Shown in pieces: positions 7,226-15,089 of a stretch of DNA of 18,176 nucleotides (within the stretch, counting starts at the first letter, position 1; the number at the start of each line of letters is the position of its first letter). Source of the DNA: Gammaproteobacteria bacterium (GTDB taxonomy: Bacteria > Pseudomonadota > Gammaproteobacteria > BMS3Bbin11); contig JAUVSB010000004.1 in NCBI GenBank assembly GCA_030597275.1, positions 1-18,176 on the forward strand. The letters run 5' to 3'. Below the pieces are notes generated by a model. The model ran no database searches. It saw only the letters and a list, made by a program, of their open reading frames with translations, and was not told the origin of the DNA. The translations under genes were made by a program, and so were the position numbers.

Positions 7226-7414
7226 TAAGCTGGGAGACTACTCATATGGTATTTATATATATATGGCTACCCAATACAGCAATCAATTGAGCAGATGTTG
7301 CCGAATTTACATATTATTGTGCATTTTATTGTGACATATTCATTTACATTGTTATTTTCGATATTGTCCTGGCACTTGATTGAAAAGAGGGTATTGCGTT
7401 ATAAAAACAGATAA
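7182..7414 (+). pseudogene. 3' remnant of an acyltransferase family 3 gene, frameshifted
   Basis: In the frame starting at 7182 the DNA encodes LAYVPKGFIRKFNKLGDYSYGIYIY. After a shift of two bases in the TA tract at 7254-7264 it continues as GYPIQQSIEQ, then a hydrophobic membrane helix and SWHLIEKRVLRYKNR, stopping at 7414. GDYSYGIYIYGYPIQQ and the final W-x-L-I-E-K-R are hallmarks of the C-terminal end of OafA/YrhL-type (acyltransferase 3) membrane O-acyltransferases. Only about the last 75 of some 350 residues remain. The 5' side is joined directly to the kinase remnant at about 7188. Confidence 0.7.
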
Positions 7415-7482
7415 TCATGTACCAAAATATATCTTAAAAGCAAAAGTTTTCAGAATACGAGGCGTGTAGTATTAAGGGTGCC

Positions 7483-8178
7483 TTATTTGTGTTTACTTGG
7501 AAAAAGGTTTCGCGTAATAAACCGTACGGACCGCCCCATTTTTCTGCCCATCCTTTCCACTATAGAGTGGGGATGTAAGATTTGGTCGAGCTCATCTTTA
7601 GTAAGGTGCTCTGGGGCCAGCCTGTTCTTGAGTTTTAATACCGCACCGTAATCTGCTTCAACAAATTGATCAAAAACCCAGCGCCCAATAATATTCCAGC
7701 GACTGCTCTGATGAATACTGGCAACAAAATCAACCAGCCAGGGCTGATGATCTTCGGTTATTAATGTATTGCCGGCACTGCGAAGGTCACAATGGGTAAC
7801 CCCCTTTTCGTGAACATCATCTAATACCTTATTCATGCGCTCAAAAAAATCATTGTCGAGAGTATCTTTTTGCATTTGACTGGCGGCAATACCATTAACA
7901 GATTCAACGAGAAAGCAAAGCCGGTTATAGACATGATACAGGCGAGGAACACCAGTAACACCATCGAGCTTTTTTAGAGAGCGAACTTCACGAATGACCA
8001 ATAATGGCGCGATGAGTCGCCTGAACCAGGTGTCACTATGGGTGTAGTCTTTAAGTACCGCTTCATCACCATCAATATTTATTAGCAGGACGTCAGGCCT
8101 TGAGCCGTGTGCTTTGCGGTATGTGGCAGTGGAATGCTGTCGAATTTGAGCAAGATCTATTGATGTCCAGTCAGTCAT
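7483..8178 (-). CDS. WaaP/Kdo-kinase-like small protein kinase
   Basis: The 231-residue product has a reduced kinase fold resembling the LPS (WaaP/KdkA/InaA) and RIO-like families, and probably phosphorylates LPS core sugar or a related substrate. Visible are a Lys in AVLKDY (K43), a Glu in REVRSL (E64), a catalytic loop HCDLRSAGNTLI with D131 and N137, and LVDF (D150) as the metal-binding Asp in place of DFG. There is no signal peptide, so it should act at the cytoplasmic face. Its ATG overlaps the end of waaF by 8 bases, which supports a role in core LPS assembly. Whether the substrate is Kdo, heptose or a protein cannot be decided from the sequence. Confidence 0.65.
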   Translation of the reverse strand: MTDWTSIDLAQIRQHSTATYRKAHGSRPDVLLINIDGDEAVLKDYTHSDTWFRRLIAPLLVIREVRSLKKLDGVTGVPRLYHVYNRLCFLVESVNGIAASQMQKDTLDNDFFERMNKVLDDVHEKGVTHCDLRSAGNTLITEDHQPWLVDFVASIHQSSRWNIIGRWVFDQFVEADYGAVLKLKNRLAPEHLTKDELDQILHPHSIVERMGRKMGRSVRFITRNLFPSKHK

Positions 8179-9205
8179 TACTTTTATCCATTAGCAATGA
8201 AGTTATCGCATTGTCTGCCATCTCAGGTCCTAGCTTGTTAAGGCAATCAAGGTGACCCAACGGACATTGGCGCTTGAAACAGGGGGAGCAGGAAAGTGAC
8301 AGGGTTAATATTTCCATCTTATTGGATAGAGGGGGTGTAAAGCCCGGGTCAGATGAGCCATAGATAGCTACCAGGGGTTTATCCAGCGCAGCGGCTATAT
8401 GCATTAGGCCAGAGTCATTTGAGACGATGGCAGATGCCCGGGACATTAAATCAATGACCTGTCCTAGTTCTGTTTTACCCGCAAGATTATTGCACCGGTT
8501 TTTCGTAGCAGAGTTTATCTTGTTGCAGACTTCCGTGTCATTATCTGACCCCAGCAACCAGACATGCCAGCCCTGCTCAAGTCGCACATTTGCCAGCTGT
8601 GCAAAGTGTTTTGCAGGCCACTGCTTGGCTGGCCCGTATTCGGCACCGGGGCATAGAGCCAGTGCAGGCGCATCGCTGATAGCGAGGTTTAAATTTTTGA
8701 AGCTGGTGTTTACTTCCTGCTCATCAGTTTGTAATCGTGGCAATGGAACATCGGAAAGCGGCTGCATAGCAGGTATCGCCAGTGATGCAAAGCGCATGAC
8801 AGTTTTGGGTAAGGCTACACGATCCAGTTTCCTTGCATCATTTACCAGGCCGTACCTCATTTCACCACGAAAACCTGTACGGATTGGGATCTGTGCCCAG
8901 AATGGAACCAGTGCTGATTTTAATGAGTTCGGTAAAATAATTGCCTGGCCATAGCGGCGGTCGCGCAGTGATTTTCCAAGCAAATAGCGCTGACGAAGAC
9001 TCGCTTCACCATGCTGGAACGGGGAAACTATTGAGTCTGAAACTTCCGGCATGTGTGCCAGTAAGGGCAATGACCAGGCTGGGGCAAGTACATCAATGCG
9101 GCAGTCTGGGTTTAAACGCTTTAACAGGATGAATAGTGACTGGGCCATCATCATGTCGCCGACCCATGATGGACCGACCACAAGAATCCGTTCAGCAGTT
9201 TTCAC
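8171..9205 (-). CDS. waaF: ADP-heptose--LPS heptosyltransferase II
   Basis: A GT9-family glycosyltransferase that adds the second L,D-heptose to the inner core of LPS from ADP-heptose. The 344 residues begin with the WaaF-type motif GPSWVGDMMMAQSL (11-24), followed by IILPNSLKSALVPFWAQIPIRTGF. The C-terminal nucleotide-sugar site has NDSGLMHIAAALDKPLVAIYG and SCSPCFKRQCPLGH, all typical of WaaF rather than WaaC. The start is a GTG at 9205, since the nearby upstream ATG is out of frame and soon stops; GAGGGA lies upstream. It overlaps the WaaP-like kinase by 8 bases and follows the zinc-finger gene by 21 bases. Confidence 0.93.
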   Translation of the reverse strand: MKTAERILVVGPSWVGDMMMAQSLFILLKRLNPDCRIDVLAPAWSLPLLAHMPEVSDSIVSPFQHGEASLRQRYLLGKSLRDRRYGQAIILPNSLKSALVPFWAQIPIRTGFRGEMRYGLVNDARKLDRVALPKTVMRFASLAIPAMQPLSDVPLPRLQTDEQEVNTSFKNLNLAISDAPALALCPGAEYGPAKQWPAKHFAQLANVRLEQGWHVWLLGSDNDTEVCNKINSATKNRCNNLAGKTELGQVIDLMSRASAIVSNDSGLMHIAAALDKPLVAIYGSSDPGFTPPLSNKMEILTLSLSCSPCFKRQCPLGHLDCLNKLGPEMADNAITSLLMDKSND

Positions 9206-9226
9206 AACAAAACATCCCTCGCGGGA

Positions 9227-9442
9227 TTAATCTTCCTGTTGCAGGATATAGACAGTGCTGCAATAAGGGCATCTAGCCTTGCCATCAGCATCCAGAGTCA
9301 AAAAGACACGAGGATGTGCATTCCATTGGCTTGCGCTGGGTAGTGGGCAGGATATGGGTAAGTCCTGTTTGCTGATGAAATGAATTTCCCCAGTTGTCTT
9401 TTTTTCGGTGCCACCACTCTGGCCACTCGTTGAATTTTGCAT
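9227..9442 (-). CDS. Small CHCC-type zinc-finger protein
   Basis: A 71-residue protein with a zf-CHCC domain: C32, H43, C58 and C61 are spaced as in the family (SCPLP...NAHPRVFL...RCPYC). The fold is shared with the C-terminal domain of a mitochondrial complex I subunit (NDUFS6), but the bacterial role is not known. The first 20 residues are Ser/Thr/Gly-rich and may be disordered. The ATG at 9442 has AGAGG nine bases upstream. It sits between ilvE (27 bases) and waaF (21 bases) on the same strand, a neighbourhood I recall from other gammaproteobacteria, so it is probably part of the same transcript. Confidence 0.85.
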   Translation of the reverse strand: MQNSTSGQSGGTEKKTTGEIHFISKQDLPISCPLPSASQWNAHPRVFLTLDADGKARCPYCSTVYILQQED

Positions 9443-9469
9443 AGATTTGAACCTCTTTGATGCTTTTCT

Positions 9470-10393
9470 TTAATAGACCCTGGTCAACCATTCAGGGTGG
9501 CTGTTTCTGCGACCATGAATCTGGTCGAAATACATGGCCTGAAGTTTAGTTGTGATCGGGCCCCTGCCACCCTCGCCAATTTGCCGATTATCTAGTTCGC
9601 GTATTGGTGTTACTTCAGCAGCAGAACCGGTAAAAAATGCCTCATCGGCGATGTACACTTCATCTCGAGTGATGCGTTTTTCTACCAGTTTGAGACCCAG
9701 TTCATCAATAAAATGGATGATCGTATCCCGCGTAATTCCATCCAGTGCAGAAGTCAGTTCCGGTGTATAAACAACATCATCGCGGATAATGAAGATATTT
9801 TCCCCGCTGCCCTCGGCGACATAACCTTCTGGATCAAGCAGCAAGGCTTCATCATAACCATCGGCACGAGCTTCCTGCAGGGCCAGTATTGAGTTCGTGT
9901 AATTGCCGTTTGATTTGGCTTTGCACATGGTGATGTTGACATGGTGGCGGGTAAAAGAAGAAGTGCGGATACGAATACCTTTTTGTAAACCTTCTTCACC
10001 GAGATATGAACCCCAGTCCCATGCTGCAATGATGGTATGTGTTTGTAGATTGTCTGCACGCAGGCCAATACCTTCTGGCCCATAGAAACACATCGGTCTC
10101 AGGTAGGCATTTTTTAAACCGTTTTCACGTACTACCTGGCACTGAGCATCGTTCAGTTCTTCCTGACTAAAAGGTATATTCATCTGCAGGATATGCGCGG
10201 AGCGAAACAAGCGCTTTGTGTGATCCTGCATGCGAAATATAGCGGGCCCTCCCTCTGCATCGTAAGCGCGCACACCCTCAAAAACGCCCAGTCCATAGTG
10301 CAGGGTATGGGTCAGAACATGGGTAGTGGCTTCACGCCAGGGAACCAGTTGACCGTCATACCAGATGACACCGTCACGGTCAGCCATCGACAT
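9470..10393 (-). CDS. ilvE: Branched-chain amino-acid aminotransferase
   Basis: A PLP-dependent fold-type IV aminotransferase that interconverts Leu, Ile and Val and their 2-oxo acids, the last step of their synthesis. The 307 residues contain THTLHYGLGVFEGVRAY near the N-terminus, the PLP-binding lysine in CKAKSNGNYTNS (K160), and EGSGENIF (194-201), the cofactor phosphate region. The length equals that of the family. The ATG at 10393 has AAGGAG eight bases upstream; an ATG two codons later is possible but less well spaced. The start overlaps the end of glnE by 14 bases, so the two are probably cotranscribed and coupled. Confidence 0.96.
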   Translation of the reverse strand: MSMADRDGVIWYDGQLVPWREATTHVLTHTLHYGLGVFEGVRAYDAEGGPAIFRMQDHTKRLFRSAHILQMNIPFSQEELNDAQCQVVRENGLKNAYLRPMCFYGPEGIGLRADNLQTHTIIAAWDWGSYLGEEGLQKGIRIRTSSFTRHHVNITMCKAKSNGNYTNSILALQEARADGYDEALLLDPEGYVAEGSGENIFIIRDDVVYTPELTSALDGITRDTIIHFIDELGLKLVEKRITRDEVYIADEAFFTGSAAEVTPIRELDNRQIGEGGRGPITTKLQAMYFDQIHGRRNSHPEWLTRVY

Positions 10394-13343
10394 TATTTTT
10401 TCTCCTTATGTACATCCCGGCATTGCGGGGAAACATCTTGTCCCAGATATCAGCAACCTGACGACGTAATGGTATATCTACACTGTCAGAAATGACCGTA
10501 TTGAGTTCATTTAGTTTCAACTGATAGCTTTTTTCTAACCAGTTGGAAAATGCAGCGGATAAAATACGATGCTGCTCCTGCCCTAATAACTCCAGATTCA
10601 CCAGAGTATCCAGCAATTCCAGCGTCTCAGTATGAGTAGTCAGCTGTGGGTATTCATGTGCCCAGCGCAGAACCATATATTGCACCATAAATTCGATGTC
10701 AACGATACCTCCATAGCCCTGTTTCAGATCAAATTTTCCACTAACTCTGGAAATTTTAGTCGATCGCATCTTTTCACGCATTTCAACGATGTCTTTTTGC
10801 AGTTTTTTATCATCGCGTGAGCGTGCAAGTATTTCCTTTCGCAATGCATTGAATTTCTCAGCCAGGGCTATATCACCGGCAATAACACGCGACCTTACCA
10901 GGGCCTGATGTTCCCATGTCCATGCCTTTTCCCTCTGGTAGCCCTGCATGCGTTTGATAGTGGTGACTAATGATCCGGAGTCTCCGCTAGGTCTCAGGCG
11001 CATATCTATTTCATATAAGCGCCCGGCTGCAGTGCGTGTTGAAATGATGTGAACCAGGCGCTGGCCAATTCGAGCAAAGAACTGTGGAATATAAACTTTT
11101 CTCGGGCCGCTTGTTTTTGTTGTTTCGTCAAGACTTTCGGAAATAAAAACCAGATCAAGATCTGAGCCAAAACCAAGTTCACGACTTCCGAGTTTGCCAT
11201 ATGCGATGACACAGAAAGGAATCTTACTCGAGTCGCAAGAAGCCGGTAAGCCGTGGCTAGTAATAATATTGCTAATACTGATTTTCAGGCTTTCTATTAC
11301 ACAGGCTTCTGCAATAGCAGAGAGAGAGTATCCAGTTTCTCTGGCAGATAGATTTGTCGAGATCCCCAGGGCAGCGACAGCGAGATGCTTACTGTGATGA
11401 AACTCCCGCAGTAGAGTCATTTGTTGCTCGAGGTCACCCTGCGCTACGGTTGAAAGCTCCCTCTGAAGCTGGGATATAAGACTCGTCTTTGCGAAATCTT
11501 CCAGGGTGTAACCAATAAGCAGATCATCGAGCAGTACGGGGTGGCGATTTATCAATATAGACACATAGGGACTGGCGCTGGTCAGGCGTATCAGTCGATG
11601 CCTCAATGCCTCGTTATCAAGTAATAAAGACAGGTAAACGGGTCTGCGGACAATTGACGACAGCAATTCAAGGCAGCGTATGATCGTATCATCAGCGCTT
11701 GCTCCCTTATCTGGTGCCGCTATAGTTTCGTCCATTGTAAGCCCTACTTCATACAGCAAAACGGGTAGTAAGCGATCAAGACGATCCTTTGCCGAAGTGC
11801 TCAGGCTGTGATAGAGGGAGCCTGTTCGTAGGTTCTGCAGTCGTGAATAGAGCTCAGGGGTCTGCTGATAATGATTCTTCGCCAGCAAATCACAGGCGGT
11901 TTCATCGTCGAGTTCATTGTTCCATAGTTCTGACAGCTTGCGTGTATGCTCATTTTGGTCCGGGTTAGCCGTTGTCATAAACAGATCATGAAATATCTGG
12001 TGGATGTTCTGCCGATGCAGGCGTAGCTTATCGTGAAATGATGGCCAATCGGTATAACCCATAGCATGGGCAAGAATTCTTTGCTGTCGAGGTTCGTCAG
12101 GAAGATTATGGGATTGCTGATCGGCGTACATTTGTAACCTGTTTTCACATCGGCGCAGGAACTCATAGGCCTGTGTTAGTGAATTCAATTCATTCTCAGA
12201 GATCAGGCCAGATTTGAAAAGTTGATTGAGAACTGTAAGTAAACTTCTTTGCTGCAGGCTCTTGTTTCGGCCACCACGAATCAACTGATGTGCCTGGGCA
12301 ATAAATTCAACTTCACGTATTCCCCCGGGCCCCAGTTTAATGTTTTTTTGAATTTCCTTTTTTCGAATCAGCTCGCGTTCTATCATTTCCTTCATGTCAC
12401 GAATTGATTCAACAGCAGCAAAATCCAGATATTTACGATAAATAAAAGGTCGCAGATTCTCTAGCAGCTGTTTTCCGTCGCTCCTGTCACCCGCAACAAC
12501 ATTAGCCTTGATGAAGGCATAACGCTCCCAGTCTCTGCCATGCAACTGATAGTAATTATCCATAGCTGCAAATGACAGACAAAGAGGGCCGCTGTCACCA
12601 TTTGGCCTTAGCCGCGTATCAATTCGATAGACAAAACCATCGGCAGTCTGGGTTGTTAGTAACTTGATAAATAACCGGGTCTGGCGAATAAAGAACTCGC
12701 TGTTAGAGATGGGCCGGTTTGAATCTGTTTCTCCGTTTTCGGGGAAACAAAAGATAAGATCTACATCAGAAGAAAAATTTAGTTCACCGCCACCGAGTTT
12801 GCCCATACCGAGGATAAGCATTTTTTGTGATTTATTTGTTTCCGACCCAATGGGGACGCCGGTTTTTTTACTTACCAGTTCATATGTTCGAGATAGTGTG
12901 GCGGAAAGAATTACTTCAGCAGTTCGAGAGATACTGGTCATCGTTTCTTGCAGCGATGCCCAGCCTGCAAGGTCACGAAAAGCGATATGTAACATTGCCT
13001 GATTGCGTGTATAACGTAGGTGCCTCATGAGATCATTCTCATCTTCTGTATTGGCAAGAGAGGCCTTGATGCTTGATGATAAGAAATCTGTATCTAATGG
13101 CGCAAACAGGCTGCCATTGTCAATGAGTTCATTTAAATATGCAGGATCCCTGCGGATAAGGCTGACAATAAACAGGCTGCTACTGAATACCGCTGGTAAA
13201 GCACCGACCCAGTCCGGGGTATTCATCGATGGTTCAGGTAATTGATCGACAATTTCATTAAAGATGGCAGCCACTTCCAGCTGAAGCTCATCGGGCAGAT
13301 GAAGAAGCTGTTTGTTGAAGTGATTAATTGAAGCCTGATTCAT
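10380..13343 (-). CDS. glnE: Bifunctional glutamine synthetase adenylyltransferase/deadenylylase
   Basis: GlnE attaches and removes AMP on glutamine synthetase in response to nitrogen state, through PII. The 987 residues have two nucleotidyltransferase domains in tandem. The N-terminal deadenylylase site shows GMGKLGG (179-185) and SDVDLIF (192-198) with the two metal-binding Asp. The C-terminal adenylylase site shows AYGKLGSRELGFGSDLDLVF (around 710-727). Both pairs of catalytic Asp are intact and the length is normal (946 in E. coli), so both activities should be present. No clear ribosome-binding site is seen before the ATG at 13343. It is the first gene of the glnE-ilvE-zinc finger-waaF-kinase run and is divergent from the hydrolase gene. 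Confidence 0.97.
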   Translation of the reverse strand: MNQASINHFNKQLLHLPDELQLEVAAIFNEIVDQLPEPSMNTPDWVGALPAVFSSSLFIVSLIRRDPAYLNELIDNGSLFAPLDTDFLSSSIKASLANTEDENDLMRHLRYTRNQAMLHIAFRDLAGWASLQETMTSISRTAEVILSATLSRTYELVSKKTGVPIGSETNKSQKMLILGMGKLGGGELNFSSDVDLIFCFPENGETDSNRPISNSEFFIRQTRLFIKLLTTQTADGFVYRIDTRLRPNGDSGPLCLSFAAMDNYYQLHGRDWERYAFIKANVVAGDRSDGKQLLENLRPFIYRKYLDFAAVESIRDMKEMIERELIRKKEIQKNIKLGPGGIREVEFIAQAHQLIRGGRNKSLQQRSLLTVLNQLFKSGLISENELNSLTQAYEFLRRCENRLQMYADQQSHNLPDEPRQQRILAHAMGYTDWPSFHDKLRLHRQNIHQIFHDLFMTTANPDQNEHTRKLSELWNNELDDETACDLLAKNHYQQTPELYSRLQNLRTGSLYHSLSTSAKDRLDRLLPVLLYEVGLTMDETIAAPDKGASADDTIIRCLELLSSIVRRPVYLSLLLDNEALRHRLIRLTSASPYVSILINRHPVLLDDLLIGYTLEDFAKTSLISQLQRELSTVAQGDLEQQMTLLREFHHSKHLAVAALGISTNLSARETGYSLSAIAEACVIESLKISISNIITSHGLPASCDSSKIPFCVIAYGKLGSRELGFGSDLDLVFISESLDETTKTSGPRKVYIPQFFARIGQRLVHIISTRTAAGRLYEIDMRLRPSGDSGSLVTTIKRMQGYQREKAWTWEHQALVRSRVIAGDIALAEKFNALRKEILARSRDDKKLQKDIVEMREKMRSTKISRVSGKFDLKQGYGGIVDIEFMVQYMVLRWAHEYPQLTTHTETLELLDTLVNLELLGQEQHRILSAAFSNWLEKSYQLKLNELNTVISDSVDIPLRRQVADIWDKMFPRNAGMYIRRKNNVDG

Positions 13344-13403
13344 AGGGATGATATCAAGTAAATTGCCTGGTTAGCGATGTATAATATTCGCATTACTATT
13401 ACG

Positions 13404-13424
13404 GTTGATCTGGTATAGGTCAAC
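13404..13424. promoter_or_regulatory. Inverted repeat upstream of the hydrolase gene
   Basis: GTTGATCT-GGTAT-AGGTCAAC has 8-base arms that pair with one T-G wobble and a 5-base loop. It lies between glnE and the divergent hydrolase gene, 33 bp before its ATG. A perfect TATAAT occurs at 13380-13385, but I see no well-placed -35 for it. It could be an operator or a 5' leader hairpin. Confidence 0.35.
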
Positions 13425-13443
13425 AATTATTTGCCTGTATAGC

Positions 13444-13448
13444 AGGAG
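13444..13448 (+). promoter_or_regulatory. Ribosome-binding site that fixes the hydrolase start
   Basis: AGGAG lies eight bases before the ATG at 13457. It overlaps the GTG at 13448, so that upstream in-frame GTG cannot be the main start. Confidence 0.7.
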
Positions 13449-13456
13449 TGAGTCCT

Positions 13457-14284
13457 ATGAAAACGCTATCATTTTACGGCAAGTTAAGCTTGTTTTTGAG
13501 CCTGTTGCTGCCAGCACCGGTTATGGCTGAGGTTGCAGTGCTAATTCATGGTTACCATAGCGGCGCCCAGGCCTGGGAAGCTAGCGGAGTATCTGCAATT
13601 CTGCAGCAAAACGGCTGGTCAAGAGCGGGTCTGTATTCCTCTATTGGCTCAAGGGTGCAATATTTTGCCACCCCTGATAAACCGGGCACAAACAAGGTGT
13701 TTGTTGTCGATCTGCCATCAGAGGCCCCTGTCCTCCTGCAGGCCGGCTTACTTGGCACCGCCATAAATGATATACAGCAGCGCTATCCGCTGGAACCGAT
13801 CACTTTAATCGGGCATTCTGCAGGAGCAATTGTCGCCAGAACAGTGTTAGTAAAAGGCAATGCGACAGGCGTAAAACGACTCATTTCAATAGCCGGACCG
13901 AATCTTGGTACAGAAAGAACGATTCAGGCATTGAATGCCACAGATGTCCCGTGGCCATTTAGTATGGCAGCAGATTTTTTTGCCGGTGAAGGTTACAACA
14001 CGGTAAAACGTTCCCGCCATTTACTCATTGATCTGCTACCGGCAACGCCGGGCACCTATCTGGGCTGGTTAAATACACAGCCACACCCGGAGCTAGAGTA
14101 TATTGCTATTGTGCGCGGCCAGAGTCTGACCATGTCCGGTGACTGGATGGTGCCGGGTATAAGCCAGGATCTGAATAATGTTGTCGCAATAGCCGGGCGA
14201 GCGAAAGTCATTACTGTGCCATCTACACACGAACTCTCGCCAGTCGATGGCGCAATGCTGGCAAGCATTCTTAATGGGGAATGA
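13457..14284 (+). CDS. Secreted alpha/beta hydrolase (lipase/esterase-like)
   Basis: A serine hydrolase with a Sec signal peptide (MKTLSFYGKL, a hydrophobic stretch, cleavage predicted after VMA at residue 24), so the mature enzyme should be periplasmic or exported. The fold shows the oxyanion strand VAVLIHGYHSG (about 26-36), the nucleophile elbow GHSAG (S121), and plausible acid and base residues D229 (SGDWMVPG) and H258 (STHEL). IGHSAGAIVAR and SIAGPNLGTER resemble PGAP1/lipase-type proteins acting on long-chain esters. The substrate is unknown. The start is the ATG at 13457 (275 residues), chosen by the AGGAG before it. It is followed 24 bases later by the DksA-like gene. Confidence 0.85.
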   Translation: MKTLSFYGKLSLFLSLLLPAPVMAEVAVLIHGYHSGAQAWEASGVSAILQQNGWSRAGLYSSIGSRVQYFATPDKPGTNKVFVVDLPSEAPVLLQAGLLGTAINDIQQRYPLEPITLIGHSAGAIVARTVLVKGNATGVKRLISIAGPNLGTERTIQALNATDVPWPFSMAADFFAGEGYNTVKRSRHLLIDLLPATPGTYLGWLNTQPHPELEYIAIVRGQSLTMSGDWMVPGISQDLNNVVAIAGRAKVITVPSTHELSPVDGAMLASILNGE

Positions 14285-14308
14285 ATTAATAGCGGTGCCC
14301 TTAAACGC

Positions 14309-14650
14309 ATGAATACAGATCGTTTCAGGAAACTGCTGCAGCAGCAACGGCAGGAAATACTGGAAGTTCTTGATAGTGGAAAGAGCGCTGCCGGTACTGT
14401 AAAGCTGGATCAGACCAGCGTTGGCCGCCTGTCTCGAATGGATGCTCTGCAGTCACAGGCTATGCTGCAGGAGGCTACACGGCGGCGTGAGCAATCGTTG
14501 CTGGATATCGATGAATCACTTAGCAAGATAGAGTCGGGAGACTACGGTTTTTGTGAAGTATGTGGTGAAGAAATAGCTGAGAAACGTCTGCAATTCGATC
14601 CTGCCGTGCGTTACTGCATAGGCTGCAAGAGCAAGTTAGAACAGGGTTAA
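14309..14650 (+). CDS. TraR/DksA-family zinc-finger regulator
   Basis: A 113-residue DksA/TraR-type protein. Such proteins insert a coiled coil into the RNA polymerase secondary channel and change promoter output, often with ppGpp. The N-terminal half is a helical coiled coil with the conserved tip region LDQTSVGRLSRMDALQSQAM (33-52). The C-terminal C4 zinc finger is complete: C82, C85, C103, C106 (FCEVCGEEI...YCIGC). At about 110 residues it is shorter than full DksA (151 in E. coli) and is better called a DksA-like paralogue. It lies 24 bases after the hydrolase on the same strand and converges with the SnoaL-like gene. Confidence 0.85.
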   Translation: MNTDRFRKLLQQQRQEILEVLDSGKSAAGTVKLDQTSVGRLSRMDALQSQAMLQEATRRREQSLLDIDESLSKIESGDYGFCEVCGEEIAEKRLQFDPAVRYCIGCKSKLEQG

Positions 14651-14685
14651 ATCACGTCGCCTGTACAAATCAGCAGCCGGGCGGC

Positions 14686-15056
14686 CTAAGTCCTTTCGTA
14701 TAGATTGCTGATGTCCACAAATATCATGTAGTCCCTGATCAAGGAGTTTTCCATAGTAAGGATGTTCGCGAAGGGAACACTTAGTGTCGTCGAATCATGA
14801 CGGGTGTATGTAACTGTGCCATGACAGATGATGCTACCCTCCTCGGCCCAGGTTTTAATGAGTCTGTGATGAATTGCCTTGACGCTGGAAAAAAACCACT
14901 AACGGCCTCACCTACTGCAGATTTTCCCGTAACGAGAGCTGCGTTGCCAAAGCGAAATTTTACGTCATCGCTAAGAAAGGCCAGGAAAGCTTCAGCATCC
15001 TGATTATCGATACTTTCAAATAGTTGTTTTGTCATCTTTTCAGTTCCCGTAACCAT
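14686..15056 (-). pseudogene. SnoaL/NTF2-like gene broken by a one-base frameshift
   Basis: The intact N-terminal frame (from the ATG at 15056, AAGGA upstream) encodes an NTF2/SnoaL-like fold: MTKQLFESIDNQDAEAFLAF, FRFGNA and AVGEAVSGFF. At the run of seven T on the minus strand (14889-14895) the frame is lost and ends at 14781. In the next frame the family sequence resumes at once (SSVKAIHHRLIKTWAEEG, then HGTVTYTRHDS and DYMIFVDISNLY) and stops at 14686. Adding one T gives a normal protein of about 123 residues. Either a real mutation, a homopolymer sequencing error or a slippage site explains it. The enzymatic or binding role of this subfamily is unknown. Confidence 0.85.
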
Positions 15057-15089
15057 AATTATTTTCCTTTTTTATTTTGTTCTGTCAGC

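Noticed and set aside
8427..8954. 175-codon open frame on the plus strand within waaF
   Set aside because: Antisense to a well-supported waaF, with no recognisable domain and no ribosome-binding site; a coding shadow.
10193..10495. Plus-strand open frame across the ilvE-glnE junction
   Set aside because: Antisense to two conserved genes, with no domain signal.
13448..13456. GTG start three codons upstream of the hydrolase ATG
   Set aside because: The GTG overlaps the AGGAG ribosome-binding site that is correctly spaced for the ATG at 13457.
14781..15056. Reading the SnoaL-like gene as a complete 91-residue protein
   Set aside because: Its last 30 residues do not fit the fold, while the adjacent frame continues the family sequence, so the short frame is a frameshift product.
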